Positions 45,840 through 53,761 of a DNA stretch of 64,000 bases are shown here, one piece after another; within the stretch, counting starts at the first letter, position 1, and each line of letters opens with the position of its first letter. The DNA comes from Chitinophaga qingshengii. GTDB lineage: Bacteria > Bacteroidota > Bacteroidia > Chitinophagales > Chitinophagaceae. The position numbers were made by a program, and so were the translations under genes. The notes under the pieces are model-generated. The model was not told where the DNA came from. It worked only from the letters and a program-made list of their open reading frames with translations, and made no database searches. Where the stretch lies: contig NZ_JACVFC010000005.1 in NCBI RefSeq assembly GCF_014529935.1, positions 186,001 to 250,000 on the forward strand, given 5' to 3'.

Positions 45840-46796
45840 TTAGTGATACAGTTTTTTCTTGAGCTGTGTTCTGATACCTTCCGGAATATTTTTGAACAGG
45901 TTCAGGGGAACACCGGCAGCATTGGCTTTAGTTTCCAATGTTTCTACGGTACAGAGATAATCTTTCCAGGCGGTTGTTTTACCGGTGCCGCTATACAGAT
46001 CGTTGTCATTCGGCATATCTACTGCGATCACAGTAGCATTGGCATCTACGCGGGCAAGGTCGTTTACGCCTTTAGGGATAATAACTACTACTTTCCATAC
46101 TTGTTTTGGCACCGTAATGTTCTTCTGGTCCAGCGTTTCGATGAATTCAGTTTGTCCTTTACCCCGGCCGCCTTTGCCATAGGCGCCCATTACGATGAAG
46201 GCTTCGTTGCCATTTTTCACTTGCTGGCGGATAAAATCTTCCATATTGGCCCAGGGTACCTGGTTCAGCGCCGCTGCCTGGGGAATCATGTTGGTCATCA
46301 GGAAAGTGCTGCTATTGGCTTCTTTAGTGGCAGTACGGTCACCGGAGGGGCAGTTGTGTCCTCTGTCGAAGCCGCTCACGCTGCCGTTATAGCTGCTGGC
46401 GCTCACCTGGTACCAGCCTTGTGGCAGGCTGGGATCGGGTCTGAAATCGTTGCTACGGTCCACAGTACCCGGACAGTCTTCTGTTTGCAGGTGCCAGCTT
46501 ACCCATACCGGGATACCGGCATTTTTGCTGTAGGCTTCCATAAAGTAGGTCTGGTTCATCAGGAAGTTCTCAATGAATACCAGGTTGGATTGTGCTTCGG
46601 TAGGATTGCCAAGCAGCAGATGGCCGTTATCGCCGGGAACAGTGCCTGGGTCTGGGTTAGTAGTGGGTGGCGTTACAGTAATGGTGTCTGGTTTGCCGGG
46701 TGTGCCGGGACCGGATTTCCGGATATCATCCTTGGCACAGGCAACGATCAGAAGCAGGGCGGTATAGGTCGCCAGCAGTCTAAAGTTAAATTTCAT
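45840..46796 (-). CDS. DNA/RNA non-specific endonuclease lipoprotein (NUC1 family)
   Basis: The protein has 318 residues with lipobox LIVAC (Cys20) and a Pro/Thr-rich linker (PTTNPDPGTVPG). The catalytic DRGH motif is at 144-147 (GFDRGHNCPSGDR), and the metal-binding Asn is in LNQVPWANMED. This is the beta-beta-alpha-metal nuclease fold of Serratia nuclease. A lipid-anchored form would cut DNA and RNA at the cell surface. It is convergent with the receptor/DUF5689 pair and, with the exported phosphodiesterase, gives the island two nucleases. Confidence 0.93.
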   Translation of the reverse strand: MKFNFRLLATYTALLLIVACAKDDIRKSGPGTPGKPDTITVTPPTTNPDPGTVPGDNGHLLLGNPTEAQSNLVFIENFLMNQTYFMEAYSKNAGIPVWVSWHLQTEDCPGTVDRSNDFRPDPSLPQGWYQVSASSYNGSVSGFDRGHNCPSGDRTATKEANSSTFLMTNMIPQAAALNQVPWANMEDFIRQQVKNGNEAFIVMGAYGKGGRGKGQTEFIETLDQKNITVPKQVWKVVVIIPKGVNDLARVDANATVIAVDMPNDNDLYSGTGKTTAWKDYLCTVETLETKANAAGVPLNLFKNIPEGIRTQLKKKLYH

Positions 46797-46899
46797 CTAT
46801 CCCTCGTTGTGAATATTAAAAATGCAAAGGAAAGATTTTAATGTTAAAAGAAGGTGAAATAATTGGAATAATAAAAACGTGTATACGTATCTGATAGCA

Positions 46900-48054
46900 T
46901 CAGAAAACTTCGTTGATACCAAAGTAAAACCCTGACTGGTCCTGGCCGCGGCCATAATCCAGCCGGATATTAACGCGGTTCTTGAATTCCCATCGATAAC
47001 CGATACCATAGCTGATAAGCGTTTGCCGGAAGGCCAGCTCATTGAACTGGTGAAATACATTGCCGCCGCCAACCCATACCACGGCGCCGCTGCGCCGGTA
47101 AACACGCTGCCGTATTTCTACCTGCCCCGAGAGATAATTGCGGTCACGGTAACGGCCTTCGTAATATCCCCGCATACGATTGGAGCCGCCGGCTTGTGCC
47201 AGCAGATTCCAGGGGACATCGCCGCTGTGTTCTTCGGCATAAAAATCCATCGCCAGGATACCGCCCTGCCATACACGCTTGTACCAGTCGAGCTGCAGTT
47301 CCAGTTTGGAAAAAACGGCGTTATTGCCCAGGAAAGAAGGGTAGAAGCGGTAACCGATCCGTGCATACAATCCACGCGCCGGATTGGGAATAAAGTCGCG
47401 GGTATCATACACCACAAACGGACCGATACCCATCCCAAATACATTGTCCGGTTGCATCAGCGGTTTCCCGCCAGTAGTGTCAATATCCCTGGCCTGTGCA
47501 TTTTGTACATGGGTGCTCACGCCAGCATAGAAACGGTTGCTCAGGTTAACGGCAAAATCGGCCTGCAGTTTTTCTGTGAGCAACAGATAGTCGGTATAGT
47601 TATCCTTGTCGGCCCCCGACAGATAACCAATGCCCCAGTATTTATCAGGGCGCGAGCTGAAAGACGCTTTGAGCGATAAACGAAAACGATCTTTCGGAAA
47701 AATAGTGGTGCTATTGAGACCAATGCCATAAAACCCGGTGAGGGCCACGGAGCCGAAGATAGCCACGTTAGATACCGGCAACAGGCTGTCCGAACGATCG
47801 GTGCGATATTGTGCGGCCAGCATAACAGCAATACCCGCGCTGGTTTCGGGTGTATATACGGGGCCGCCGATGAAACTGAGATCTACTTTTTTGTGTTTCT
47901 TTTCATCGTTGGTATGTGCCAGATAATGGAGAATACGCTGGTACAGCCCTTTCGGGGCTGTGGTGTCGATACTGTTATCGGCCGGCGGAACCTGACGGGC
48001 CACCACTTTAATACCACAACAGAGCAATATGGGGAGTAACAGTTTTTTTATCAT
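46900..48054 (-). CDS. BamA/TamA-superfamily outer-membrane barrel protein
   Basis: The protein has 384 residues with signal peptide MIKKLLLPILLCCGIKVVARQ. After a short N-terminal part with no POTRA domains comes a barrel of the surface-antigen (Omp85) kind: GIGPFVVYDTRDFIPNPARGLYARIGYRFYP, GGSNRMRGYYEGRYRDRNYLSGQVEIRQRVY (with the RMRGY motif), and a last strand ending FGINEVF. The RGY motif is the conserved loop 6 mark of the Omp85 family. It may be a secretion pore, or help lipid or protein insertion. It is a single gene. Confidence 0.85.
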   Translation of the reverse strand: MIKKLLLPILLCCGIKVVARQVPPADNSIDTTAPKGLYQRILHYLAHTNDEKKHKKVDLSFIGGPVYTPETSAGIAVMLAAQYRTDRSDSLLPVSNVAIFGSVALTGFYGIGLNSTTIFPKDRFRLSLKASFSSRPDKYWGIGYLSGADKDNYTDYLLLTEKLQADFAVNLSNRFYAGVSTHVQNAQARDIDTTGGKPLMQPDNVFGMGIGPFVVYDTRDFIPNPARGLYARIGYRFYPSFLGNNAVFSKLELQLDWYKRVWQGGILAMDFYAEEHSGDVPWNLLAQAGGSNRMRGYYEGRYRDRNYLSGQVEIRQRVYRRSGAVVWVGGGNVFHQFNELAFRQTLISYGIGYRWEFKNRVNIRLDYGRGQDQSGFYFGINEVF

Positions 48055-48109
48055 GAGAATGTCTTCCCAAAATAACGATATTTTTTGTAAACGATTGTGG
48101 GTCAATCCA

Positions 48110-48147
48110 CCCCAAAAAATAAAACCCGGTAACCAACGGTTACCGGG
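48110..48147 (-). terminator. Rho-independent terminator of the RING/TerD-like gene
   Basis: On the minus strand a perfect 10-bp stem (CCCGGTAACC with GGTTACCGGG) with a 3-nt loop is followed by TTTTATTTTTT, ten bases after the stop. Confidence 0.88.
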
Positions 48148-48156
48148 CGGGGGGTA

Positions 48157-50403
48157 TCAATCAATAAATAATTGTGTCACGGCGGCGGTATCTCTCGCCC
48201 ATTGGGCGGTATACACTTCGTCTGCTTCGGCGGTATCCACCAGTTGCAGCTGCTGGGCTTCGGCTTTTATCTGCAACAGTTGCCCTATGCTCAGTTTATG
48301 GTCCAGCTTTTTCAACAGCCCGGCAACGTTGTTGTTGTTTAACTGCTGAATGGTCTGTCCTTCATAAGGCAATTCCAACCAGATAATGTTACGGGCGGCT
48401 ACGTCCAGTACACCGAAAACCAGGCCTTTGGCCAGGCCCCGGGTGATACGTACCTGGTGTTGCACACAGGACGGGTCATATGCGACGCCGGTTTTTTCTG
48501 AGATGTCCATTTTATAACGGCTATCCATCCAACCCACGACCATTTCCGGTACCAGGCTTCCGAAGGAGAAAGCGTTACAGGTGAAGGTTACATACCGGGC
48601 GCCGGCATGCGCGAGCGCATCTACGTCCAGCTCAATGTATTCTGCTGTTCCCACGTTGTTAGGAATGCTTCGGATATCCCCGCTATGCAGGCATCCGGTA
48701 GTCTGCAACCGGCTGAAGGAACAGTAGTCGGTACGACCGGTATAGCTGATATGACAGCTCAGGTCCATATCCAGGTGCTGGGCCGGTAACCCTTTACCCC
48801 ATTGCATAAACAGGCGTATGTTATTCCCCTGCAGCTCAAAACGGGTCCCCATCAGGGCTGCAGGCAGGTCCTGTATCTGCTCGCTTCGGTCGCCGATGGA
48901 CAGCGGTATCTGATACAATGCCGGATCGATGTACATGGTTTGCAAATCGGTGGCCGTTGCAGCAAAACGTTTACGGGTAGCTTCCAGACACAAATCGGTA
49001 ACGGCCTGCTGCATCATTTCCAGTTCCTGGTCTTTGTACAACCACAACAGTTTGTTGGCAGACAGCTGTTTGGCAGTACCTCCCAGCGGTCTCACCGTCC
49101 GTACGGCATCATGGTCAAAATAATAACCGGCATACATCTGCAAAGTGAACAGGAGCCGTGCAGGCACTTTATCCGCTACTTTGGCAAAGGCTTCCAGGGT
49201 TACTTCCGGACCAAACCACAGCATGTTGGCAAACAGGGAACGGGCAAATAATCCCGGACGCTGCTGCAACAGGTAAAAGGTGCTCGCAGCATCATGACGG
49301 AGTCTGAACTGGTCCAGACGGCCCTGCCATACGTTATAATCTTCCCGGTAAAATTTATCCAGGATGGTCTGCAACTGCTCAAATCCTGCGCGCTTGCTAT
49401 ACTCCGGCAAACGCAGGGCGCGGATGAACCGTACCCACATCTGTCTTTTAGGATGCATATCGGCGCAGATATGCGCGGCGTCCATAGACAGCCCGTTGAT
49501 CCATTGTGCAACGGTCAACGCGTCTTTACGGCCGTATTTCAGCTTCAGGGCCGCTGCCTGGGAGGTTTTAGGGATCTGTTTATGGGCCTTTTTATAGTGC
49601 GTCACCATACGCAGATCAGTACAGTTACGCAGCTGCCGTTTGATAATAGTTTTAGGTGCTACCAGCTGCAGGAAACCGGTATGTTTATACCACAGGTAGC
49701 GGAGTATATCCGTTGCCGTGGTAAATAAAGCCTGCGCTTTTTCCGGTTGTCCCTGTTTTACCAAAGCGTCGATCACAGCGATAGTAGTTTCCCGCATCGC
49801 AATTTTTACGTCTGGTAAAGGCAGCTCGGCCAGCAAACACTGTAAGCTATCCTGTTGGGTTGCATCCAGCGCAGTTTTGGAACCCAGCAGGTTTTCCAGA
49901 TATTGTACAGCGTTATCCATGGTCCACAGTTCCAATACACGCAGTTTTTTATTCTGCCCGTATTTCTCTATGGCAGCGGTTTCCAGCGGCATACCACAGA
50001 AAGGGCAGCCGTTGTAACGTTCCAGTGGAAAAGTATGCGGAGGTATCAGGTGGCCGCAGGCCATTCTGGTACCGCCGGTAAGACCCAGTAAATTGGTGAA
50101 ATAAGTAACGAGATGGTCGGTAACCGTTTCTCCGGTTGGTACCCGCCAGTTTTTTACCAGCGGCGCCCAGTTCAGCTTTACGCCCATTACTTCGCGGAGC
50201 TGGTCCAGTATCTGCGCCTGGTAGGTAGCATCGGTACCTTGAAGGGCGCGTAACAACGGTTCTGCTACCCCAAAGCCCAGTTTAGCCATATTGGCTACCA
50301 GTACGGCCGTATCGGCATTCATGTTGGCAGTGGCCTTATCCGCCGCGGCGGAAGGAATGTAAATGGCCTGCTGACGTAAGGCTACCTGTAAAATGTTGTT
50401 CAT
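48157..50403 (-). CDS. MXAN_6230/SCO0854-type protein: RING-like zinc site plus C-terminal TerD-like domain
   Basis: The protein has 748 residues. A RING-like zinc knuckle is visible at Cys116-Gly-His118, His123 and Cys133-Pro-Phe-Cys136 (ACGHLIPPHTFPLERYNGCPFCG in pieces). A helical middle (about 160-500) has the family segment MHPKRQMWVRFIRALRLPEY. Residues about 525-680 resemble the TerD stress-protein fold (IRLFMQWGKGLP, LDMDLSC, HSGDIRSIPN, AEYIELDVDAL, VTFTCNAFSFG, GVAYDPSCVQHQVRITR). There is no signal peptide, so it is cytosolic. The family name is from memory of MXAN_6230/SCO0854 proteins; the function is not established. A tRNA-like RNA lies 83 bases upstream on the same strand, and a strong terminator follows. 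Confidence 0.85.
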   Translation of the reverse strand: MNNILQVALRQQAIYIPSAAADKATANMNADTAVLVANMAKLGFGVAEPLLRALQGTDATYQAQILDQLREVMGVKLNWAPLVKNWRVPTGETVTDHLVTYFTNLLGLTGGTRMACGHLIPPHTFPLERYNGCPFCGMPLETAAIEKYGQNKKLRVLELWTMDNAVQYLENLLGSKTALDATQQDSLQCLLAELPLPDVKIAMRETTIAVIDALVKQGQPEKAQALFTTATDILRYLWYKHTGFLQLVAPKTIIKRQLRNCTDLRMVTHYKKAHKQIPKTSQAAALKLKYGRKDALTVAQWINGLSMDAAHICADMHPKRQMWVRFIRALRLPEYSKRAGFEQLQTILDKFYREDYNVWQGRLDQFRLRHDAASTFYLLQQRPGLFARSLFANMLWFGPEVTLEAFAKVADKVPARLLFTLQMYAGYYFDHDAVRTVRPLGGTAKQLSANKLLWLYKDQELEMMQQAVTDLCLEATRKRFAATATDLQTMYIDPALYQIPLSIGDRSEQIQDLPAALMGTRFELQGNNIRLFMQWGKGLPAQHLDMDLSCHISYTGRTDYCSFSRLQTTGCLHSGDIRSIPNNVGTAEYIELDVDALAHAGARYVTFTCNAFSFGSLVPEMVVGWMDSRYKMDISEKTGVAYDPSCVQHQVRITRGLAKGLVFGVLDVAARNIIWLELPYEGQTIQQLNNNNVAGLLKKLDHKLSIGQLLQIKAEAQQLQLVDTAEADEVYTAQWARDTAAVTQLFID

Positions 50404-50486
50404 CCTGATAAAATTTAAAAATCAGATAATGTTGCCGTTGTTTCTTGAATAGAGAAGTAGTAGTAAACGACAATTGACCTGGATTG

Positions 50487-50606
50487 AAAAACAGGCTGGG
50501 TTCGAACCAGCATTCCCGGCTCCCTTGAGGTGAGTAAGCCCCGGTTGACCATCAAGGTAATTCCGAAGCTCCTATGCCGGTGTCTTGCCATTTAGACGAC
50601 TGTTTC
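50487..50606 (-). ncRNA. tRNA-like RNA, 120 nt, with a 55-nt structured insert in place of the anticodon loop
   Basis: Read on the minus strand from 50606: acceptor strand GAAACAG, then T8-C9. The D-arm is GTCT-AAATGGCA-AGAC, with A14, G18-G19 and A21 in place. A26 follows, then anticodon-stem strand CCGGC. The loop runs from 50575 down to 50521 (55 nt). Then come GCCGG (perfect partner), a 4-nt variable loop GAAT, the T-arm GCTGG-TTCGAAC-CCAGC, acceptor strand CTGTTTT and discriminator T. Without 48 of the loop bases this would be a normal 72-nt tRNA. The loop begins A-T-A-G-G and contains CCTTGA and TCAAGG, which pair, plus GGT/ACC. CCA is not encoded. The first acceptor pair is G-U. The opposite strand does not give a consensus T-loop. 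It may be a tRNA mimic, a regulatory leader or an unusual tRNA. Confidence 0.72.
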
Positions 50607-50607
50607 T

Positions 50608-50674
50608 GTTGAAACGATAATGGTGAAAGTAAATCCCAAATGATGTGAAGTAACTTTTACTTGACCGTTTCGAC
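50608..50674. repeat. Imperfect inverted repeat next to the tRNA-like RNA
   Basis: GTTGAAACG (50608-50616) faces CGTTTCGAC (50666-50674) with one G-T type mismatch, and AAGTAAA (50627-50633) faces TTTACTT (50656-50662). It lies just upstream of the tRNA-like RNA on the minus strand and could be an operator or leader hairpin. A CATCTTTG box (50679-50686, minus) and a TTG-N17-TATCGTTT arrangement (about 50609-50636) are weak promoter candidates. The rest of 50404-50792 holds the 83-base gap before the RING/TerD gene and the HPP promoter. Confidence 0.45.
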
Positions 50675-50742
50675 AGTACAAAGATGCAAGACCATGTGCG
50701 CAGTCTTTTTGCGCAGATAAAATTTTTTTTCAAAAAGCATAT

Positions 50743-50750
50743 TATCTTTG
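50743..50750 (+). promoter_or_regulatory. -7 element TATCTTTG of the HPP-family gene
   Basis: A perfect TAnnTTTG box, 42 bases before the ATG at 50793. No well-spaced -33 TTTG is seen. Confidence 0.5.
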
Positions 50751-50792
50751 CTCCCTCAATCAATTGTTTGTCCCCTGGCAACGCCTTACAAC

Positions 50793-51401
50793 ATGTCGAC
50801 AGTAAAAGAAAGAAAAGCCGCACACCATCAGAAAATCAGGTTCATGAAGTTACACCGTGGCATACGGGTAGCACGGTATGTGATGTACCGGGAAACGCTT
50901 ATCGACAAACAGAACATCTACTGGTCCTTTATCGGCGCCTTCGCCGGCATCGCCAGTATTGGCCTGTTGAGTCATTTTTACCTGCCTGTAAAGGATAACC
51001 TGTTCCTGATCGGTTCTTTCGGTGCTTCAGCAGTATTAATATACGGACATACCCAAAGCCCGCTGGCGCAGCCGCGCAACCTGATAGGCGGACATTTACT
51101 CAGTGCAGTCGTAGGGGTGACTGTCCGCTACCTGGTACCTTCTCCGGAGCTGGAATGGCTGGCCTGTGCGCTGGCTGTGGCGGCGTCGCTGGTGGTGATG
51201 CAGGTAACAAAAACGGTACATCCGCCGGGAGGCGCTACGGCACTGCTGGCGATTGCCGGTTCACCGGCCATCCGGAAACTGGGGTACTGGTATGTATTAT
51301 CACCGGTGGCCTCCGGTGTGGCCATACTGTTGCTGATAGCGGTGATCGTCAACAATATGACCGACATCCGGCAGTACCCGGATAAAGGTAAGTGGTTTTA
51401 A
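50793..51401 (+). CDS. HPP-family integral membrane protein
   Basis: The protein has 202 residues from ATG 50793. After a basic N-terminal region come about five hydrophobic helices. The family motif HPPGGATALLA is present (VHPPGGATALLAIAG), with LFLIGSFGASAVLIYG and the Q-P-R-N-L-I-G-G-H segment (AQPRNLIGGH). HPP proteins are inner-membrane transporters; some plant and cyanobacterial members carry nitrite in chloroplasts or cells. The substrate here is unknown. Its stop overlaps the cytochrome/LRR gene by four bases, tail-to-tail. Confidence 0.92.
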   Translation: MSTVKERKAAHHQKIRFMKLHRGIRVARYVMYRETLIDKQNIYWSFIGAFAGIASIGLLSHFYLPVKDNLFLIGSFGASAVLIYGHTQSPLAQPRNLIGGHLLSAVVGVTVRYLVPSPELEWLACALAVAASLVVMQVTKTVHPPGGATALLAIAGSPAIRKLGYWYVLSPVASGVAILLLIAVIVNNMTDIRQYPDKGKWF

Positions 51402-52834
51402 ACCACTTTCTTCTTATAAATGATAGTATCGGAGGCGAGTTTTTCCAACTGATAACCGCCGGTATCAATGGCCAGTTTGGGCAGTTGTTGTTGCAGTTGC
51501 CGCAGCGTAGGAGCGTCGGTGTTAGCCTGGTACAGATACAGCTGCCGTAGTTTTTTGTTTTTCCCCAGACCGGCCAGGAAGGCGCTGCTACAGGCGGTGC
51601 CGCTCATGTTCAGGTAACGTAGCTCCTGGCAGGCTGCCAGTGATGTGCCTGCGGCGCCTTTAATACCGGTGTGTTTCAGCTCCAGCCTGGTAAGGGCGCT
51701 CAGTTGAGCGATACCAGGAAGGGCGGCATCGGTAATACGGGTACCGGAGAGATCGAGCCATATCAGTTGAGCCCGGAGCGGGTGCAAGAGCGCCATATCA
51801 GCATCGCTGAAGCCGGGCGCATTCACGCAACTAACAGATACATATGGACTGCTGGCCGCTACCGGCAATACTTTCACACCTTTTGTTGCCAGTGCTGCTA
51901 TGGCTTTTTTATCGGGAGATGAGGAAGTAGCTTCCGGTACAAATTCGTTGTGATCCAGTGCTTTGCCCGGTGTCATGGCCTCCAGCACCAGCTGGATGCG
52001 GGTATTGGGTTTCAGCTCTTTCACGGTTTTGCCGGTGGGCGCTCCCTGCGCTATCCACCAGTAAAGGAGTTCCACTTCCCGGGGAGACAGCTGTGGCTTG
52101 CCTTTGGGCGGCATGCGGTGTTCGTCATTGTCGGGTAATACCAGTCTTTTAAATAACTCGCTTTCTTCCGGCAGACTATCTTTCATCACCGGCCCATGTT
52201 CGCCGCCTTTACGGATCAGGGCTACGCTTTCCAGGCGCAGACCGCCTTTCAGTTTCTGTGCATTATGACAACCGTAACAGCGGCTGGAAAGTACCGGCGC
52301 TATCAGGTCTTCGTATAACCGTGCATCCGCGATATTCGTATAGGCTGGTGCGTTATCAGCCGCTTTTTGTTGACCGGCGAATGCCTGCAATGCCGGAGGC
52401 ATGGCTTGTGTCAGGTAGTCGTCGCCATGCGTGAGGGAGCCTCCGTAATGCCCAGCAGCGGATACCAGCAAGAGCAGCACCACAAAAAGCGGCAGCTGCA
52501 ACCGGGGCAGTTTGTTAAGAACCGTCAGCAGGTATAACAGGGTGCTACTAACGGCTACGCCTATACCGAGCCACAGGTGCGTGTTGAGCAGCTGCTCGTC
52601 GTATCCGCCATCGAGCGATAGGAGGTAGCCGGCGGCGCAGCTGGCGATGGCAGAAAGGGCGGCGGCCAGCAACAGCAACGGCAGCGCTGCCCGAAGGCCG
52701 CTCCGCTTGCTGCTGCGCGACAGCAGCGCCAGCACAAAGGCAATGATCAGGATGCCTATCGGCAGGTGTACAATTAAAGGATGTATCCTGCCAATAAACA
52801 GGTTCCAGTTTCCGGAGGCGGCTAATATCTTCAT
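51398..52834 (-). CDS. Membrane c-type cytochrome fused to leucine-rich repeats
   Basis: The protein has 478 residues from ATG 52834. Four or five N-terminal helices with HPLIVHLPIGILI match the DUF2231 membrane module. A planctomycete-type cytochrome c domain follows (LIAPVLSSRCYGCHNAQKLKGGLRLES, with heme motif CYGCH and distal EHRMPPKGKPQLSP). The last 150 residues are leucine-rich repeats (LIWLDLSGTRITDAALPGIAQLSALTRLELKHTGIKG in part). The start codon overlaps the stop of the TIM-barrel gene by one base (TAATG), so translation is probably coupled. It may pass electrons from a periplasmic sugar oxidation. Confidence 0.87.
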   Translation of the reverse strand: MKILAASGNWNLFIGRIHPLIVHLPIGILIIAFVLALLSRSSKRSGLRAALPLLLLAAALSAIASCAAGYLLSLDGGYDEQLLNTHLWLGIGVAVSSTLLYLLTVLNKLPRLQLPLFVVLLLLVSAAGHYGGSLTHGDDYLTQAMPPALQAFAGQQKAADNAPAYTNIADARLYEDLIAPVLSSRCYGCHNAQKLKGGLRLESVALIRKGGEHGPVMKDSLPEESELFKRLVLPDNDEHRMPPKGKPQLSPREVELLYWWIAQGAPTGKTVKELKPNTRIQLVLEAMTPGKALDHNEFVPEATSSSPDKKAIAALATKGVKVLPVAASSPYVSVSCVNAPGFSDADMALLHPLRAQLIWLDLSGTRITDAALPGIAQLSALTRLELKHTGIKGAAGTSLAACQELRYLNMSGTACSSAFLAGLGKNKKLRQLYLYQANTDAPTLRQLQQQLPKLAIDTGGYQLEKLASDTIIYKKKVV

Positions 52835-53745
52835 TATTTCCCGTAGCGCTGTTTGAGTTGATGCATCATATATACGTTGATATCCCACTGATTACCCAAT
52901 GGTTGCCGGGTATAGGGCAGGGTGGGCATATAGTCGGCAGGACCGAATTCAGTGAGCATAGTGAGTGGTTTGCCGGCAGCCTGGTGACGGCGAACTACCT
53001 GGTCCCACCAGCTGAAATGCGCTTTAACGGCATTGGCCCATTCCGGCGCCCGGGGATCATTCACCTGCGGCCCCTCCGGATGTCCTATACGGGCATGGAT
53101 ATGACCTACCCGCTCCAGGGCTTTGTTTACCGTTTCGGCCTGGTCTTCCAACAGGGATTCATGTACGTTGCACCAGTGGGAGATATCCAGTGTGAGGCGC
53201 AGCTCGGGCTTCTTTTCGATGAACTGCCGGGCGATGTGGGCCGCAAACAACATCCGGGAACGGTGTGTTTCATGGTAAATAGGAACGCCGTTCCGTTGGG
53301 TAATACGGGTGCTGATATCAATCAGCGCAGCATTTTGATCGAAAGTAAAATAGTCTTTGCCAGACTGTGTATTGATGTATAATGGCCGCGGACCGGTAGT
53401 GGTGGCGGCGTTAAGCATGTTTTCAAACTGCGTGGCGTGTTTCGTATAGTCGCTGTCGTGTCCTCCGGCGAGATAACCCACTTGTAATTTGTGTTGGTCG
53501 AGGGCGGCAAACAGCGCCTGCTGTGCGGCTTTGTCCTGCGGCCACCACAACTCTATGCCATCGTAGCCCGCCTGTTTGGCTTCGCGGCAAAAATCACCGA
53601 TACTACCGGGATAACCCCAGTTGGTAGCCATTACGGTAAGCCGGTAACCATCGGCGGGACGGGCGGCAAAGGAAGGAAGAGTGGCAAGGGCCAGTACCCC
53701 GCTCGCCAGGGCGGACTGTCGTAGGAAGTTTCTTCTGCTGTACAT
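52834..53745 (-). CDS. Exported sugar phosphate isomerase/epimerase-type TIM-barrel protein
   Basis: The protein has 303 residues with a Tat signal (SRRNFLRQSALASGVLALA). The xylose-isomerase-like barrel is seen in FCREAKQAGYDGIELWWP, PIYHETHRSR (metal Glu and His), LTLDISHWCNVHE (Asp and His), HIHARIGHPEG and TEFGP. It carries all the metal-binding positions of active members. Exported relatives in Bacteroidota act on keto-sugars or inositols. Its place among cytochrome and DUF1501/DUF1553 genes hints at oxidative sugar metabolism in the periplasm; the substrate is unknown. Confidence 0.87.
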   Translation of the reverse strand: MYSRRNFLRQSALASGVLALATLPSFAARPADGYRLTVMATNWGYPGSIGDFCREAKQAGYDGIELWWPQDKAAQQALFAALDQHKLQVGYLAGGHDSDYTKHATQFENMLNAATTTGPRPLYINTQSGKDYFTFDQNAALIDISTRITQRNGVPIYHETHRSRMLFAAHIARQFIEKKPELRLTLDISHWCNVHESLLEDQAETVNKALERVGHIHARIGHPEGPQVNDPRAPEWANAVKAHFSWWDQVVRRHQAAGKPLTMLTEFGPADYMPTLPYTRQPLGNQWDINVYMMHQLKQRYGK

Positions 53746-53761
53746 AGTGGATGTTAAAAAA

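Noticed and set aside
50487..50606. Reading the tRNA-like element as a class II tRNA (Leu/Ser type), as a Y RNA, or on the plus strand
   Set aside because: A 17-nt anticodon arm at CCGGCATAGGAGCTTCGG does not pair, while CCGGC/GCCGG pairs perfectly across the insert. A Y RNA would have the T-arm before the D-arm. On the plus strand the T-loop would be GTTCGAA, which is not the consensus.
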